Assembly: GCA_023055355.1 (NCBI GenBank)
Contig: JALJCS010000028.1
Span: 5,518,418 to 5,582,417 of the forward strand
Length of the DNA stretch: 64,000 bases
Reading direction: 5' to 3'
DNA from: Agelaius tricolor
Taxonomy: Eukaryota; Chordata; Aves; Passeriformes; Icteridae
Shown piece by piece: positions 26,101 through 39,000 of this stretch. Numbering within the stretch: the stretch's first letter is position 1; every line of letters begins with the position of its first letter. Both the position numbers and the translations under genes were made by a program. The notes below the pieces were generated by a model that had not been told where the DNA came from, did no database searches, and was given only the letters and a program-made list of their open reading frames with translations.

Positions 26101-29100
26101 AGTATTTTACTCAGTGCTGGGCAAGCCAGAGACCCAGATGCACAATGCAATGGTACCTACCACTACTGCTGTGTTCCTGCAGATAAACTGGTAAATACTA
26201 ACTGAATTAATCCACTCTCCTGACTCCCTCATGTTTCAAGAAGAGTTTCCATAACCAGTAACTCCAAATTTTTATTCCCCACACACCCAATTCCACTTTT
26301 GCTTTTGATACTACATTTCAGGATAATCATGTACAGTTAACAAGGACAAGCCACAACAGATGACAGGTTAGGAAAAGCACACCAGATCCATCAACTGGAG
26401 GAAATAATCCTCCACCTTATTTCCCCACAAGACAAAGGATTTGGAGCCACTGTACAGGTATCTGGACACACATTTGTTGCTGTACTATGGTCATCTACAA
26501 CACCCATTCTGTGGAGGAACCTGGAAGTATCAAACAGCAAAAAACCCTAATACCACTGACCAATATTCAGAGGTACTGTGACAGGGCACTAATGAGAGTC
26601 AGGTGGTTAAATACTATCAATATTTTATACTTTCTATACAATATGCTAAAACTAACTATGAAGTTTGTTTTTTTTCTTTAGGCTGTCGTTAAGTGTAAAA
26701 AAAGTTAATTCATTAATTTAATTTATTCAAAAGAGTTTAACTTTGAGTTAAAAAAAAAAAAAGTAACAAGGGCAGTGAATTACTCCAAACCCTCCATCTG
26801 TTTGGTCTGCTTTACAGGAGTCACTCCAATTCCAGCACTCTGACATACTAACTGCCCAGCATTACAAGATCAGCTCTTTTTCACTGACCCTAACATGAAC
26901 CAAAGGGAAGGGAAAGAAGCCACGTTTTCCTAAGAGGAAGGTGAGGATCTGTGTTGGAGCATGAACAGGTATTACTGCCCTTCCTCAAACCACCCGCATT
27001 GGTGACTGGTAGGTAACCTACCAATACTGCTCAATCCTCCGCCTGCTCACAGCAGTCATTAGGGCTGTAAACACAACTGAGGAACTGCAAACACCACGCC
27101 AGCAACACATTCCTGCTTTGCACATTTAAGTAAAGCACAGGATTTCATTAATTTCACAAAATAAACCCACAATTAAGTGCTTGTGTTGGAGAAATTGCCC
27201 ATCTCGCTCACGGATCAGCCTCAAAGCCCAACCACATGCGCAGCGGGAGGAGCCGCCCCCACACGCCAGACAGCCCCAGTCAGGTGCACCAACACTTCTG
27301 CTCTGCTCACGCTGCAAACACTGCTTCCCTTGCATTTCACTGGCTGAGCTCTTTCTTCTTTAAAGCAAGTGGGGTTCCTCACATTGCTGCTGGTGGCCAA
27401 GAGGAGGGGCAGGCTCTGAGGAACAGTCCCACGGGCTGGCAGCGCAGGCACCCAGCTCGCTGGTGACAGAGCCAGGTGGGACAGGTCTCTCTGAGGCACA
27501 GCCCCTCACACACCACCAGCACTGAAATAAAGGATGAGAACCAACACTGGCACTCTGGATTTTATGGATGCTCTGGCTGCTCCAGCACTTGGCAAACACT
27601 TTGTTTCCAACAAGGTATCACCTGCCATTCCCAAACCCTTGTAGTAATGTGCCTCAGTCCACAGCTCAGCACCACGCAAAGGGCACCCCCAGGTGCCAGA
27701 GCAGTGGGGGCAGGAGGAGCTGCTATGTGGGAGCACACACAAGCTGGTCTGCAACCACTTCCTTGCTGCTCCTCCAGTGGAGGATCATCAGGTGGAATAG
27801 AAAGCAACAGCATTTCTAGTAACAGCATTTGCCATTACCACCGGAGTATTTTATACTGGGATCACGTGGGCAGCAGGCAATTAGTCTAAATTCAATATTC
27901 TTATTGCTTTTGAGAAACCCCAGAGCTGACACAGACTGCGAGGATGTCCCAGCCCTGGGAGTGCTCCTAAGCAGGGACAGGGTTCTCCCAACAGCTGCCA
28001 GCAGCCTCTGGCTTTGGGAACCCTGAGCTCCGGCTGAACACATCTGAATGAATTGATGTAACGCATTTAAAAAAATATGCTGGACTTCAGAGTCCACAGG
28101 GAGCTGTACTGAACACTGCTCCTTTTCCACTGAGTTTTGCCATCTTGAGGGGACACTGTGACCTACATCAACAACTCTTCCCTGCTCCAGCTGGGCTGGT
28201 GACACAAACTGGTCCCATACACTTGCTCAACATCACATATTTGTAACATGTTCAGCTACTTTGGTGAATAAGGAATGGACTGGAACAGGCAGTGCAGAGT
28301 TACAATACACCACACCTTAAAACAAGGAGGTTTTTAAAGTTTTCTGATACAAGAGTCGATTCTAAAAGACACTTAGAAACATTAAAAAGGGAAAAAAAAA
28401 AAAAAAAAACCGAAAAAAAAAGCAGTAGCAGTAACCCTGCTGCTGAGTTTGAAGCAGAGCAGGGCTTAGATGTACAAACGTGTGGCGACAGGAGCCGTGC
28501 GGTGACCAGCTGCCCGCCACTCAGCCGAGGGGAGCCGCAGGAGCAGGCAGTAGGAATGAATTGCTTCCACCTCCTCCCTGCCAGCATTTCAGAGCATCAC
28601 AGCCAGCCCCAAGGCTCCAGACTCGCTCCCCCTATCAGTCTGGGTCCCTCACGTCCCTCAGGCAGCTCTCCAAAGCTTCAAGATCTTCTCTGTGCTTTAG
28701 AGAAAAGATGGCAAATAACTCGTTGTCAAGTGAAAAGGAGAATGTCACTGTCATGCGAGCAAAGCAAGGACGCCAGAGCACATCGAGATGTCAGTGAACA
28801 CGCGACTCCTGGGCCCCCAGGCAGCAGAGGCAGAGAGGGTTTCCTCCTATGCTAAATAATGCTCAATACAGTTTCATAATTGCATTATTTGAATACTCTC
28901 CCAAGCAGTATCTGAGCCTAGTGACTGCAAAATCTGGATGGCTGGGTGACTCTAGAGAGCAGGGCAGTTCTGCCATGCCCCTCCAGACAAGCCTAAGCAC
29001 ATGGAGCAATTGCTGCTGGCTTTTTCTACCATGAAAGTCCTGGGCTTCTCCCAAGAGACTGTAAATAGAGAATCCTATTGGAACCAAAGCCCAAGATAGC

Positions 29101-32100
29101 ATTTTACATTTCCAATGTTTAACTTTTTCTTCTTTCTCGCACCGTGTCATTAAGTGTTTACAAGGATGATTAATGACTGCGGCTGCCAACTGTTAACGAA
29201 CGGCATCTCTGTTCAGAGCTGCAATCCGGTGTCTGGCAGGCGCTGTGCACAGACAAGGTTACTCCAACATCCTTGAGCCCCAGCACCCCGGGAAGCTCCC
29301 AGTTCCCAGACAGAAAGCAGCGGGATGCATCTCCTGCAGACAACACATCTTGCTGCCCCCAAAGTGACTAACAGTAATGAGGCACCACCTTCACCACCTC
29401 TGTCAGGGGACACGAGTTCAGCTGGGGCACCTGGAGGGTGGCTCTGTGCAGCCCTGCTTTGAGAACCCAGCCCTGCTCCCATGGAAGGGAGCCGAGATCC
29501 AGTGCTCCCAAAATTCTCGCTCAAGGCGCGCTGCCAGCACGCCGAGCCAGAAGCCTTTGCTCCATCCACTCACTGAAACCAAAGTGGATCTGCATTTCAC
29601 AAACCCTAAAATGGTTCAGAGTGAACAACAACTAAACCCTTGGAGTGAGGAACTCCCTCACAAGCACAAGCACTGCAGAAGTTTCTCGCAACTAACTCAT
29701 TTGTCTTAATGTGAGAAATAATATGAGAGCCCCATCTCTATCCTCTCCCAGAGCTGGAGAAATAAGCACAATGCACCTTTACAGGCATTTCAAAAATGTA
29801 AATCTGTAATTAAATTGCTAGGCTTAACTTAAGATTTTCTATCTCTGGTAAAAAAAAATTGAATTAGACGGAACACTTCCTTCAGTAGGAAATATAAAAC
29901 CGCTATAAACTTGATTTAAGACAAGATGACATCTTGGTATGGAAATGTATTTCCATCAAACATTTCAGTTGCAAAAGCATGATCCAATGGAAAGCACCTC
30001 AATAACATGTTTGAACCATTTTTAAGCGCTCCATTTCTCTCGCTGCTCATCACGTGATTTTACTACATGTAAAGTCATCCACAGCCCACCCAGCTCTCAG
30101 AGGACACAGTTTCTCCCTCCCAACTACCCAATCCTGAGTAGCATCTAACCATCATTCTCAAGCTGCAGACATAAGTGCTCAGAAAAAGCTATTTGCTGTG
30201 TTCCCATGGTGATGCTGTACCCTGGCTGCTCCCTGACCTCCGCGCCAGCAGCACCAAGGGCCCGATGGAGTCCAGGCCCAGTGACTGCACATGCTCATGC
30301 TGCTGCCCGCACCCCCACGGCTGGGAACACCTGTGTGCTGGGCTTCAGGGCCACAAGAGACAGGCAAGAGTTGTGTTCAAGGCTTCTTGAACCATCTCCA
30401 TGCAAAGGAGCACAAAGGGAACGTTTAGGAGTCGGGTGATGGCTGGGTTAGAGGGTTGGGCCTCCACACCCTGGGGATGAATCCAACACCAATGTCTGCT
30501 ACACTCACACGCTGCAGCTCGTGGAGAGACTCCTCCTGTGACTGCCCAACACACACCATTTGAGGGAGGACAGAACTGTCACATACATTCAGATCTCTAA
30601 GTTGTTTAGGCATTTCATTTATTTTCCACTTTCTACTAAACCTCCCTGTCCAGGAGACACCTCATACACAGGACCAGGGATTCTGAAATCAGTACAAAAA
30701 TTCTGGAAATACCACTGTATAAAATACAACTTTTTCTTCTCTACTTTACAACTTCTGTCTTCACTAGCACAGGCAGAACACCTGTGTACTCAGATGAAAA
30801 AATTTATTCCCTCAGGAATGCCTCGGGAATGTAGTCCAACATTATTATTCAATTATACCCTAAGAAAATTTCAAGTTTTATAACAGTGCACAGAATTAAA
30901 CTTTCAGATTGGGGGTGGGGAAGGCAGTAAAATCTGGAAGCTCAGCTCCTTCCTCCCCCATAATTAACACAAATTTCCAAGACTTCATCTAAGCATAAGA
31001 CTCTGGCTTTTTCTATTTTTTCCCCCCCTCTGAGCTAATGGGGCCAAAAAATCTCTGGCCACAAGAAAAGCTCTTTCATTTAAATCATGCAACAGGGATA
31101 CTGCACCAGCCACACCACACCACACAGGCTGGCAGAGTCAGCAGAAGCTACAACCCATGGACAGACCCAGCTCCACATCCCCATGGCATAACAGCCTCAG
31201 TGAGAGATTTGTGAAGAGGGGATACAAATGAGAGAGAGGAATCTGACATTCAGTAAGACCGACAGGGGCTGAGTCTGTTTTTATGTCCCAGCTGATGATG
31301 ACCTGTGTCTATCAGCAAACAATCCATCCAGAATTACAGCAACAGATAATTCCACCAGCAATACACTGGTGAGCACCAGCAGAGCTGCTCACTCCCCACT
31401 CCCCAAAACACTGACACAACCCTTAGGAGAACAGCCACACTCCCAAATTCTCCACCTAACCTAATATATCACACCAAGCACCTGCACGTTCCTGCTTTTA
31501 CTCATGAATAATAACAGTTTTCAGCTGCATAATGAACTTTGTCATATCCTGTACTCCCAAGAAGCTCCACACACCAATCCTACCCAAAGCCACATGTGCA
31601 CAAAGTTCTGCACTGGGGACAGCAGCAACATTAAAGTGACTAAACACCACCCCAAGCAGCTCTTTCCAGTAAGAGGGAAGAGCATAATTCTGTCACAAAC
31701 CTGTGCAGAGCTTGCTTGCCCCCAGCTGTGTTTGTCCAAACATCATCTGCCACTGCCACTGCTCCATGCCCTGTCCCCATTAATACAAACACTATCACAG
31801 AATAAACAACAACTCACATTTTCTATGATTTACATTTCAATTCAAATGACCCAAGACAAAAACATCTACACAAAAAAGCCAAGGCCAGCAACTGCCCCAA
31901 AGACCCGATTCATTCTATCACAGAACTGGGTATGTTAAAAAAAATACCTGATTGTAACTTCCAGACACCAAAAAAAGAGGGGTAAGGACTCCAATTTTGA
32001 AAAATACACACAGTCACTGCTCTGTGATTGATTCTATGCTCAGCAAACACACACAGAGAAGTGAGCTGTGTTTGATCCTGCACTCAGCTGCCACTTGCAG

Positions 32101-32971
32101 GTGCTAAACTCAGGAGCACAGGTTCTGTTAACAAGTTTACATCTACAAACAAGGTATCAGAGGAACAGGACCAGTCAGCTCTCAACAAGCAGACACTAAC
32201 TGGAGTTTTATAGTCATTTCTCCAAGTGGATTTCCTCTATTATTAAGTGATTCCCATAAATATGGCAAAGCTACACTAAGACAGAGCTACTAAAAACTAA
32301 AACTACACACTGTGGGTATTGCCATGGGACATTCAGCATTGCTGCACAGCAGGAGTAAAGCCTAGGGATTGCAGAGCTACCTGGTTGTTCTTTAACTTCA
32401 CCTTGGCCCAAAGAATTTTAAATACTTCTTTTTAATTTAAATTACCCCAACCATAACGCAGTAACAGGTGATCTGTGAACCAGCATACTCAGAGTAACTG
32501 GATTCCAGTAAAAAAACCCCAGTTCTGTGTTTTCCTTATTCTTAATGAGATTACTCAGACAGAGGTAAGCTGGTTATTTCCCAGGACCCTGTGTGGCAGG
32601 AAAGAACACACACCAATTTTTTCTTCAGAAGTCTTCATGCACAGGAAAGTAACACTTCATTCATCATGGTACAAACACGCCTATCTAATTTTAAACCATT
32701 TTGAAATAGTTCATTAAGGTGATGTGAAAGAGACAAGTCACACACATGAGCAATAGACTCCTGGAAGTCTAAAACAGAAGTCAACTTCCACATTTGCCTT
32801 CAAGTCTCACTTAAAGCTTACTTTCAGTATGTATTATAACTTATTATTTATGGAAGAGGTTCCAGAGCCAGGGAATTCATATCCTGTAACTTGCACGGCA
32901 TGCTCTCACAAAACAATCCATGAGCATTAAGTAAGCTGGTACATTGAAGAATAAGTAAGAGACTTAACTAC

Positions 32972-33090
32972 CTCGTTAGTGTTCCAGCGGTGCCTCTCTT
33001 TCGGTAAACTTGAACATTTTGGTAGACATTCAAGCAGCTTCTTCGGTAAAAAGATTTTTACATGACTGCCATTGCTGTTCCCATGATCAT
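32972..33090 (-). CDS. CAMTA1: CAMTA1 internal exon encoding the start of the CG-1 DNA-binding region
   Basis: This 119-nt exon has a pyrimidine-rich acceptor on the minus strand (...cctctttgttctag) and a GAG|GTAGTT donor. With one base carried in from the preceding exon it encodes 40 residues, starting DDHGNSNGSH, passing through KIFLPKKLLECLPK and ending KERHRWNTNE. This is the highly conserved CAMTA1 segment that leads into the CG-1 domain; human has NSNSSH where this copy has NSNGSH. The exon begins in phase 1 and ends in phase 0. It cannot be joined in frame directly to exon 1, which also ends in phase 0, so an intervening exon of 3n+1 bases is required. The following exon, expected to start EIAAYL, is not in the 33 kb to the left, which agrees with the very long CAMTA1 intron known at this point in mammals. 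Confidence 0.95.
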
Positions 33091-36000
33091 CTAGAACAAA
33101 GAGGAGACACATGATGTACACACAGGAGAATGGGTGGTTGCAACCAGGAGATTCAAGCAATGACAAGACTTGGAAACCCCCCAGTTCCCCAGCCCAAAAA
33201 GAACAATTTGCCATGGCAATAAAGACAAATAACAGCTTTCTGTTGAAACCGCAACTTTATTTCAGAAATACAAACACAGTTTAATTCTTTCCAGTTGCAA
33301 AGTTTAAGAAGAACTTCAATGGATTTGGACAAAAGGAGCCTGTGTGTGCTTACCTGTGCCTATTTTAGCTCATTATTTCCCTCAGTGGCAAATTTTACAA
33401 GCAACAGTAACAAAACACTGTAGAAGCTGTGACCACAGCGGCACGACCTGCCAGGGAAGTCATAAATGAAGTTCACACTTGACAGGATTTGCAAGTAAAT
33501 AAGCACAGAGCCCCAGCACCTGCTATAATTTTGTCAAGCTGCAGCAAAATGCAACTCAAGGTCTATTAGTTCATTTAGAACTAAAACACACCATACCTGA
33601 TCAAGCCCGGGTTACTTCTATTTCCATTCACAATTCAAAGTAAATGCAGTTCCTTAGCATGAGAGTGAGGAAGAGGGATGAAATTTTCCTACCTGACCAT
33701 GCCCAAGGGTCTCAAAAGCAGAAATACTAAATAATATAAAATTATTGGGTTTTATTACTAAATATGTAGAAGGTGCATCAATTCCTCTTAAAAGACCCAA
33801 GTCCCAAAAAGCCCTGCAATCCCACACCAGCAACACCTTGAAGGTGTCTATCACCCTCTAACCCATCCAAAGAATCAAAGCCCCATGAAATCCATATGTT
33901 TATCAACCAAATCAGTCCCCACAGGAAAGGGAACTGGAGCAGCAGCATAAGAGAGACCAGCCACAACACAGAACTTTATTAGTTCTCCCTCCAAACACAC
34001 CAGATCTCTGTCATCTTCCACCAGCCTCATGCATCCCATGACAGATCCTGGACAGTGCTACACAAGCACTACAGTTACTCACTGGCATTTTACCCTACAA
34101 AATTAATTTATAGTCATTTCCCACTTGAAAATGTACAGAAAAAGGATATTAACTTCATTTTACACATCTAATCATTTTATATCATAAAACACATGCCAGC
34201 ACTATGATAAAACTCCTCTGCAATTCCCTACAACACAGACATTCCCTGTGACCTGCAGTGAACCCGACAGAGCCTGGCCCACGATCATTCTTAGAAATTA
34301 CTTAGGAATTGCAGAGACTTCACACCAGCAGCCAGACATCCCTGGTATTCTTAAAGCTTGATTAGACTCTTGGATGTGTCAAGTTCAACAATATACATGC
34401 TGTTAAATCAACTGCTCGTGCAAGCCCAGCAGATGAGTTTACAAGATAAGCAGCGATGTGTATGATAAACGTGAGCTGCTCTGTAATTTATGAGTCCTGC
34501 ACGCTCCCTGAGTTACTGGGAACTTTACTGTGAGCCTGTGTTGGACTAAATCAACAGGGCTGCCACTTCCCAACTTCTTCCTGGGCAAGGAGCAGCCAGG
34601 CAGGATTGATCTCTGCTGGACTGCTAAAGAAATCAGGGAGAGGGTGCTCTCCATTATGCCATTCCAGGATTTTCATTTGGATATTGAGTATTTTTGACCA
34701 TGAATCTGATGCCTCAGGTTTTAGCTTTCATATTTTTCAGATTCTGTACTGCATTAGTATATAACTCTGAACTCCATATAAAGTGTTAGCAAGTTCTCCT
34801 CACAGTTTAGTTAGATAAAACAATCCTTTTCCAGCCCCAGAACCAAGGATAACATTGCAGCTTCAGGCCCAAAAAGTGTAAACAGCAAATTGAGGAGAGC
34901 AATCTGGGAGGATGGGACTGCACAACTTGAAGCTGTAATCAGACAATTAATCCCAATATGTAAATGGACCAAAAGTTATAAAAGTGTGAAAGCTTGTGAC
35001 CCAGGGTCCATCTTGGGTATAGCCTTGGTCAGGCTCTTGTACAGCCCAAGGTGCATCCTTGGAAGGATTCATTTTTAATAAATACCTACTTTATTCCTTT
35101 AGCACTGTCTAGCCTCTGTTCTAGGTAGCCTCAAAACGTATCAACTCTAGAGGGCTTTTTGGGCACATCCTCTCCCCAGCCAATGCTCTGCACGTGTGAC
35201 TGTCACCACTATTTCCCTACACTTGAGCCACTCAAAGCCTCACAGACACCCGAGCTGTGATACCTGGGGTTATCCACAAAAACACAACTTGCCTGTGGCA
35301 AAGACCAGAGCCAGGCAAGGCCTGCCATGCCAGCAGCTCCCAGCCATCTCCAGATCCACCTCCCAGTGCAGCCAATACTCACTTCCCACTCCCTGCATTC
35401 ATTTTACACCATTTCTATTTCTCATTCAAAACACTGCATTGCTCTACATTCAATTCATTAAGGCGCAAAGTATTTTACAGCACACATTATTGCTTTTATC
35501 AGCCAAACTACATCCCAGTTACATCTCATCAGCTTATTTTCCATGGGCACATTTTAATTGACATTAATTGTATTACTTCCCCTTACCTCCGTATCAGTCA
35601 AGCCCTCTATCACTCATTCCATTATTTTGCAGGGCTGGCAGACCTCTAATTATTCAGCTCGTTTTATTAACTTTCTTCCATTGTCATCAATTATCAGTAT
35701 TATTAATCCAGAAAGTGCCTATGGATAATAGAGCCCTTTAAAATGTTTTGGTAGAAGTTGTCAGAACTTGCTGACGCTAAACCTTCCAACTCCTGTTGTT
35801 AGCATCTCCCACCTTCTGTTATTACAGCAATGGAAGGTCATTCTCACCATCCTGTAACACGACTACATCTCCCTTTTCTGCATTTAGCAATGGCATTTCC
35901 TCACTCCAAAAAAAAACCCTATGTGAAAAACAAGTGCCTCCTGCCTTGATCCAAACAGCTTTATCATTATGGACTCCTCAAGCCATGTGGTCAGAACACA

Positions 36001-39000
36001 CAACCATTATAGTGTGGGATCCAAATCCTAAATCCAGTGACCTCTAAACCAGGTCTGACCTTGGAAAAGGATGAAATCAGCCAACCAGCTATGAGAGTGA
36101 AGAACCCATATCCCCAAACATATACACACATTTGCCTTCAAACTTGCTTCTCAGCCCTCTGGAATCACCAATGTATTCCTACAGTGAGGAATGTTGAGGG
36201 AAGCTGGGAACAGGAGAGGAGAGGAATACTCACCCAGTAGCACTGAGGGTACTGGTGGAACAAGAGTTCCCATTCTTCCAAATGAACCATCACGGCTTCC
36301 TGGTCCTGTTCCCCACAAATAACACCATGACATTTTTAGGGAGGTGGAGCAATGCCCTCCACCCAATGCTATCCCTTGCTTGAATCAAACCTGCCATTGC
36401 TGGTGCAGCTGACGAGCCCATCCACCACCATGGGGGCTCCAGTGAAGGCAGAGGAACAAGGGTCCCCACTGCTCTGCAGCCCTGCTCATCCAGCAGCACA
36501 GGCAGACTCCTCCATTTATCACCAACTAAAATTTCCTTGGTAGCTAAAAACAGGAGCTGCAACATCCCAGCACTGATTTGGTTTTACTGTGCAAATCCAG
36601 ATTTTTACTTGAACTTTCTCCTCATTTATTTTTGCCACGGGTGCAACTAACAACACCAAGATCTGCAAATCCATCCAGTGTCAATAAAAAATGTCTGTGC
36701 AAGCAGAGCCACACTGGCATGGGGAGGATTTGCCAGTAAAGCTCTATCAACATGGGGGTTTTTAGTGCAGAGCTGGCCACAGCTCAAAAATGTTTCCCAA
36801 GGCAGGCACAGCCACAGCTGAGAACTCAAGTAAGGAAGCTACAGACTAAAATATAGCAGCCTACAATGTGTCCTGTTATAATTCAGGATGAAAATGCAAA
36901 ATTTAAGTTCCATTAGCAATCTTCAAGATTACTTATTAGCAAACCAGAAACTCGTGTAGAATTAAGAAAGTGTAAGTATTATAAAGTTCATGGAAAGTTC
37001 CACATTAATTATACCACATAAACCCTTCGTCATTTTATGGGTTTCTTCATGCTCCTTGCACTTTATCCTCCCAAGGGATGCACCACGGGCCATAAAACTT
37101 TGAAGTGCACAACAGCAAATCACAGAGAGTCTGTGCTCTCCCCCCACTCTCCAAACAACCCCTTACCCCCTTTTCTTTTTCTTTAACTGGTTCTTAAATC
37201 TTTGGTGATCCTGGAGGTGAATTTAGACCTGCAGCCCCATTAACTACCACAGTTTGCCTATAAAACATGTAATTAGAAAATAAAGAAATGGCCAAAAGGA
37301 TGTTCATCAGCTGGTGATCTGCAGACAGGTCTATTCTGGAAATAAATAACACAAGTAAGCCATAAACTCACAAACACAAGTTTTATAAACCCATTATTAT
37401 GAAATAATAACTTAGGGCTGGTCATCTCCTTAACTACCTCAAGAGAGGGAAGAGGTGTTTAAACATTACAAATGGGAACTTTAGTACAAAACAAACTACC
37501 ACAAACTCAATATCATGTTTATTTGGGGAAGGGGCAGCCATCCAGCTGATCCCACCACCACTGACCAACCACTGAGGTGGCAGAGTTCCAGCCCTACAGT
37601 GCACAAGTGGCACCACAAAAACACAGTGCACAGAGGCCACCACAGCCACCCAGTCACTCGCTGACCTCCAGACACAGACAAATCCAACAAACTCCATCTG
37701 GAAGAAATAAATTCAAAGAATGACTCCAGATCCAAACAACTGCAGGACTGCCATGCTATTTCTCACAGTTAAACTTCAATTCTGGCATCTTCCATCCATA
37801 AACAAGCGGCAACAGAAGCAAACCCAACAGCTCTTGGTCTGTTTGCTAGAAATATTTGTATCATTACAGTAGTAAATCTCTTGGCAACAAAAGCAGATTT
37901 CTAAATATCAATCAAGGGTGCCTAGGAGAAGATAACCAGGTCCAGCTCTGCAGTGCTGCTGTCTCAGCAGGGCTCTGCTGGATGCCAGCACTCGGCCACA
38001 CACTGGCTGAGCAAATGCATTCCCAGGCCACCAGCACGGGATGCAGCCCAGGGCTGAGGGGAAAACAGGGAAAGACAAAGCAGTTCAGGCAAAGGTAAAA
38101 AATATACAAAAAGGAGCAAAAAGGCCAACACAAACCAGCATGTGTATGGCCATGACTGCTGCCTGCGTGGAATAGGTGAGGAAGGAAAAAACCCAGAAAA
38201 GATGAGGAGGGAATCACAGGGATGGTGGCAGTATGAAAGATGAACAACAAAACAATTTTCCTCTAGAAGTTACTGAATCTAGCCTTAGTGCCTTGGAATA
38301 TTTTTGATAAATACTTTGTTGCTATGACAAACTCTACAAACAATTCTAAAACCATAAGAAACACGAATACAGCTAAAGCTGCTGTTGTGCACCAGTGGCC
38401 CAGTTCTCCCCACCAGTAACGTGCTACACCGAAGTCCCTCTGTCCTTTTCTCATAGCATAAAGTTTCTTGACATTTTATAACTAAATTCAGTGTGAACAC
38501 CAGTGCAAATGGTGCGTTTTGGGGAAGGGTTGAGAGCCAAATTTTCCCTAATGAAGGCCCACACACTGGCTGAGGGCTGGGTGACACAATCACAATCATT
38601 TCTTGTGCCATACACTTAGTGCCCTGTGCAACACTTCCGAGTCTACTTTCCCCCACCAGCAAAACAAGCTCCTCTTTCCCTCTCCCACCTAGGCAGGTTT
38701 CAAGCACTTGCTAATGGAGCAAGAGGAGAATTCCTTTACAGTCAGAAGGTGCATACAAGGACCTACTCTAAAAGCAAACTTTGGGAGTATTCAAACAGTG
38801 TAGTTAGTTCAGCCTCTCCTTGCAGCTCCTCATGTTCATGCCTGATTTTCACCACTTTGCTGCTAAATCTGACAAGTGCACCAGAATGATGAAATCATTG
38901 CCCACCATCACCAACAACTCTGGTGGAGACATGTCATCAATTACTTCACCCTTTGGTTTTCATTAAAATTACGTCATCAAATTCAATGGCAATGAAGCCA

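Larger units (their letters stand above)
1..32971 (-). other. CAMTA1: CAMTA1 long intron, partial (5' part)
   Basis: Everything left of the 32972-33090 exon is inferred to be intron of CAMTA1, read right to left. No frame here resembles the next CAMTA1 exons or any other protein I recognise. The stretches without listed repeats (1-2322, 2463-5718, 7204-12470, 13401-17130, 17766-19931 and 20101-32971) are mixed-composition intronic DNA with scattered homopolymer runs, for example A/T runs near 1699, 5141, 8901, 21890, 26750 and 28391. Open frames up to 165 codons occur but show no domain signature or consistent splice boundaries. Confidence 0.75.

Noticed and set aside
36234..36305. 72-nt minus-strand unit bounded by AACAG and GGGTGAGT, open in two frames, considered as the missing CAMTA1 exon
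   Set aside because: Its length is a multiple of three, so it does not fix the phase, and the peptide bears no likeness to the expected one.
37605..37640. Minus-strand peptide with CFCGATC, resembling part of the expected CAMTA1 exon
   Set aside because: Only three or four residues agree, a stop follows, and no donor fits.
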